From: CAVORB01 sp963736235
GTDB taxonomy: Bacteria; Pseudomonadota; Gammaproteobacteria; Chromatiales; Chromatiaceae
Length of the DNA: 64,000 nt
Direction of reading: 5' to 3'
Assembly: GCA_963736235.1 (NCBI GenBank)
Contig: CAVTOR010000032.1
Span: 18,199 to 82,198, forward strand
Shown: positions 61,636 through 64,000 of the stretch, piece by piece
Layout: each line of letters begins with the position of its first letter
How positions within the stretch are numbered: position 1 is the first letter of the stretch
The notes under the pieces: generated by a model
What the model saw: only the letters and a program-made list of their open reading frames with translations
Database searches by the model: none
What the model was told of the DNA's origin: nothing
Made by a program: the position numbers and the translations under genes

Positions 61636-63930
61636 TCAGGGCGCATTAGGAGGCGGCAGATATCCGTCGGGGTACGAGTGCCAGCTGTTGGGAGAAGGCG
61701 AATTGGTGAAGACCATGTACATCTGCACCGCCGTGTCGAGCCGCTGCAGACCGCGCCAGAGCACCTGGGTGCCCGGTGGGCCGTCGCGGCGTCGCCCAAG
61801 GTGTCCGCCCATGGCGCCGAGCATACCGATGGCCTCGGCCATGCTCGGAGGCTCTTCGGGGGCGACCGGGGTTTTATGGTGGTAGCAGTACAAGGCCTTC
61901 CACTCCACCTCCTCGAAGAAGGCGGTGCAAGGATGTTCGGGCACCTCGCGCCCGAGCATGGTGAGATGGTAGATGCGCCAGGCCACGACCATGTCCACAC
62001 CCAGGCAGGCCTGCAAACGCTCGGCTGTGCCCAGCTGGCGGTCCTTGATGCGGCAGCCGCTCTTGAGGGTGCGATGATAGACCTCGATGCCCCAGCGCGC
62101 GGCATACCACTCGGCCCGCTCGAGCGCCTCCTCGAAGGTGTTGACCGCCACGGTGGTCAACAACATCCACTCGATGGGCTCGCCACCATCCGCGGCCTGC
62201 TCTTCGAGCAAGTGCACGGCCCACAGGCGAAGCGGGGGCAAAGAGCTGGTTTTGGGCGGTTGCAACGTGACCTCGGAGAAACGCACATCAAGCAAGGCGG
62301 CACGCCCAGGCCGATTGCCCCGCTTGGGCAGCTGCAGCTTGATCTCCCCGGCGACGGGCTTGGCGCCGAGGAATTCCCACAAGGGTTTGTCCTCGACGCG
62401 GCGGTTGCGGCTACGCTCGGCACGCACCAACAGTTTCGGACCGAGGGGATTGGCCGTGGCCTCGGCGAACAGCTCATAGAGGTCGGATTCGCGGTCACCG
62501 ACGCTCACCAGTTGGGTATCCGGGCACAGCGCCTGGATCTCGGCGAGCTTACGCAAGCTGTGCAGCCACTTCATGCTCTCCTTCTGCTCGATGGGCAGGG
62601 ACTTGCGCCGCTCGCGCTTGCCGTGGTCGTCGGGGTCGCGCGCCCAGCATTGGGCGTCGATGACCCCCAGGGGGGTACCCTCGAGGCTGAAGGCCAGGGT
62701 GTCGTGCAGAATCAGCCCGGTGGCTTTGTCGCTTTTGGTATTGACGGGACCCAGCCCGGTGGTGGCCGGGTGGTGGTAGTAATTGAGCGTGGTCGTATCC
62801 TGTGGGGCAAGCACCACCGCATGTTCCTTGATGCGCTCGATGGTCGCTTCGGTGTGGGGTGTGAGGATGACGTCCATGGTGGCCTTGGGGTTGTCGAAAA
62901 AGCGATAAGCGCCCATCGTGCGCGCCTTCGTGCCGCAGGCCTCCGGGATGCTGGCCTGGGAACGATGGTAGAAATCCTGGGCGATCGTGAACAGCCGCTG
63001 CTTGAGGCGTTCATCGTACACACGCAGTGTCGCGAATTCCTCTTCGGCCCAATGCGCCGGCGCGTGCGGGCGGCCCAGGGTGCCGAGACCCAGCGGGGGC
63101 GGCACACACAGCTTCTCGCGCCACTGCGCATCCAACGGCGCAAGCAAGATGCATTTGGCGATGCCGTCGCGCCGCCCGGAGGTGGCTCCGACGGTCACCC
63201 AATTGGCGGCCCGGTAGCAGGCGCCGTCGAAGCGCTTGGGGTCGACAAAGGTTTCCAGCAACACCGGTCGGACCCCGTAGCGGGCCTCCCAGTCGGCGGG
63301 CAGGCGTTTGTTGATCTGCCCCAGCACGTGGGAGGCGAGGTTGGGCACCTGCACGCCGGGCAAGATCAGGAAACGCGAATTGGCTACCACCAGGCGCAGA
63401 TTCGCCCGGCGTGCCGCCTCATCCCAGCCGATGTAGGCATCGCGATCATGCAACGCCCAGCTCGCCGAGCTGAACCCCAGGGCGCCGAGCCAGCCCTCAG
63501 GTTCGCTGCGGATCAGATAACGCAGCTGCGCACCGCACAATGGCTTGTCGCCCAAATAGTGGTACCTGTGCATCAGCGCACGCCACACCTGCGCCTCATG
63601 ACTGCGGTGGTCGCCGATCGCGACCAACTCCACCGCCCCGAGCGCATCCAGCGTCGTACGGACCTCACTGCCTTCCAACGTCACAGCAGGCGTTGCACGC
63701 GGCGCGAATGTCACCCGCGGCGCGGGCAGATCAAGCACTCGGCGGCGATCCAATTCCGCCAGCGCCCGCCGGCACCCACCTTCCTGCCACTCCCCGCTGT
63801 CACTGCGCCAATCGAGCCATTGGCAGACCCGGCGCGACAGCGACCGGCGCGAAATCTCCGGCTCTGCCGTGACCGCCTCCTGGATCTGCTCCAGGATGCT
63901 GGGGGAGAATTCTTGGCCACAGATTCGCAT
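61636..63930 (-). mobile_element. IS4-type transposase fused to an N-terminal DruA-like (DUF4338) domain
   Basis: 764 residues from ATG 63930, intact. Residues about 1-290 follow the DUF4338/DruA pattern: LSRRSLSRRVCQWLDW, ALMHRYHYLGDKPLCGAQLRYLIR, GWLGALGFSSASWALHDRD, LVVANSRFLILPGVQVPNLASHVLG, PVLLETFVDPKRFDGACYRAANW. Residues about 300-764 are an IS4-family transposase: a small DNA-binding part (GTKARTMGAYRFFDNPKATMDV), first Asp in LAPQDTTTLNYYHHP, second in VSVGDRESDLYELFAEA, and Glu in RWGIEVYHRTLKSGCRIKDRQL. So the catalytic DDE set is present. Ends of the element are not fixed; no clear terminal inverted repeat could be matched within the window. Confidence 0.85.
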
Positions 63931-64000
63931 GACCCCCAGGATACGGATTGCGCGAACGGAGTCAAGTGTGTGCTAGGACCAGCCGCAGGGGGGAGGGTCG
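63931..64000. other. Window end, 5' flank of the transposase gene
   Basis: 70 bp. The minus-strand start at 63930 is preceded by GGGGGTC. The right end of the mobile element should lie here or beyond the window. Confidence 0.4.

Overview
The window is high-GC DNA with the gene content and order of a gammaproteobacterium. The central block roxA – purB – acnA – hflD – mnmA – icd – cspD – clpS – clpA matches the known roxA/purB/hflD/mnmA/icd and cspD/clpS/clpA neighbourhoods of this class. The DUF1820 protein, the RAYT/REP elements and the anaerobic-type pyruvate:acceptor oxidoreductase suggest a Chromatiales-like (purple-sulfur or sulfur-oxidising type) lineage. That placement is inference; there is no rRNA here to test it.

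Layout. 1-3 kb: partial Na+/proline symporter, a Nudix ADP-sugar hydrolase, a class I amidotransferase, tRNA-Cys and tRNA-Leu. 3.3-11.4 kb: a two-gene redox operon of a very long pyruvate/2-oxoacid oxidoreductase and an NfnAB-like fused flavoprotein. 11.4-13.1 kb: decayed genes (an MFS remnant and a frameshifted secreted protein). 13.4-24.1 kb: a tandem family of large secreted VCBS/ASPIC/Calx-beta proteins sharing one C-terminal cysteine-containing 'VDTR' domain, plus a stand-alone copy of that domain and broken-off ends of further copies. 24.5-31.9 kb: a MaoC-type hydratase, then a compact operon around an AmmeMemoRadiSam system: a giant membrane fusion (inactive-looking spermidine-synthase fold + FMN-binding + NapH/NosR-type Fe-S), two small membrane-targeted proteins sharing a C-terminal motif, a radical SAM enzyme and an exported Memo-AMMECR1 fusion. 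31.9-35.8 kb: secretin-like protein, DUF7931-like protein, GNAT, RoxA and a DMT exporter. 36-47.7 kb: OmpA-like protein and the housekeeping block. 47.9-56.2 kb: an AbrB-Doc toxin-antitoxin pair, GNAT, a broken alanine symporter, BolA, an ankyrin lipoprotein, a PDC-sensor-like protein, DUF1820, two small envelope genes, a large lipoprotein and an RfaH-like antiterminator. 56.3-64 kb: a defence/toxin island with three nucleotidyltransferase-HEPN type pairs, a MazEF-like pair, an EPS-associated MarR regulator, a dead RAYT transposase among its REP elements, a truncated UDP-sugar epimerase and a DruA-IS4 fusion transposase.

Caution: at least eight genes (12.6, 22.8, 29.4, 37.0, 42.4-42.7, 50.1-50.6, 61.5 kb and the MFS remnant) carry single-base frameshifts, including purB and mnmA. 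Several are in G/C runs. Sequencing indels are therefore a real possibility, and each 'pseudogene' call should be read with that in mind.

The best candidates for new biology are the envelope-linked AmmeMemoRadiSam operon, the tandem VDTR-domain surface proteins with a G10 tract in one copy, the POR-Nfn pair, and the DruA-IS4 fusion.
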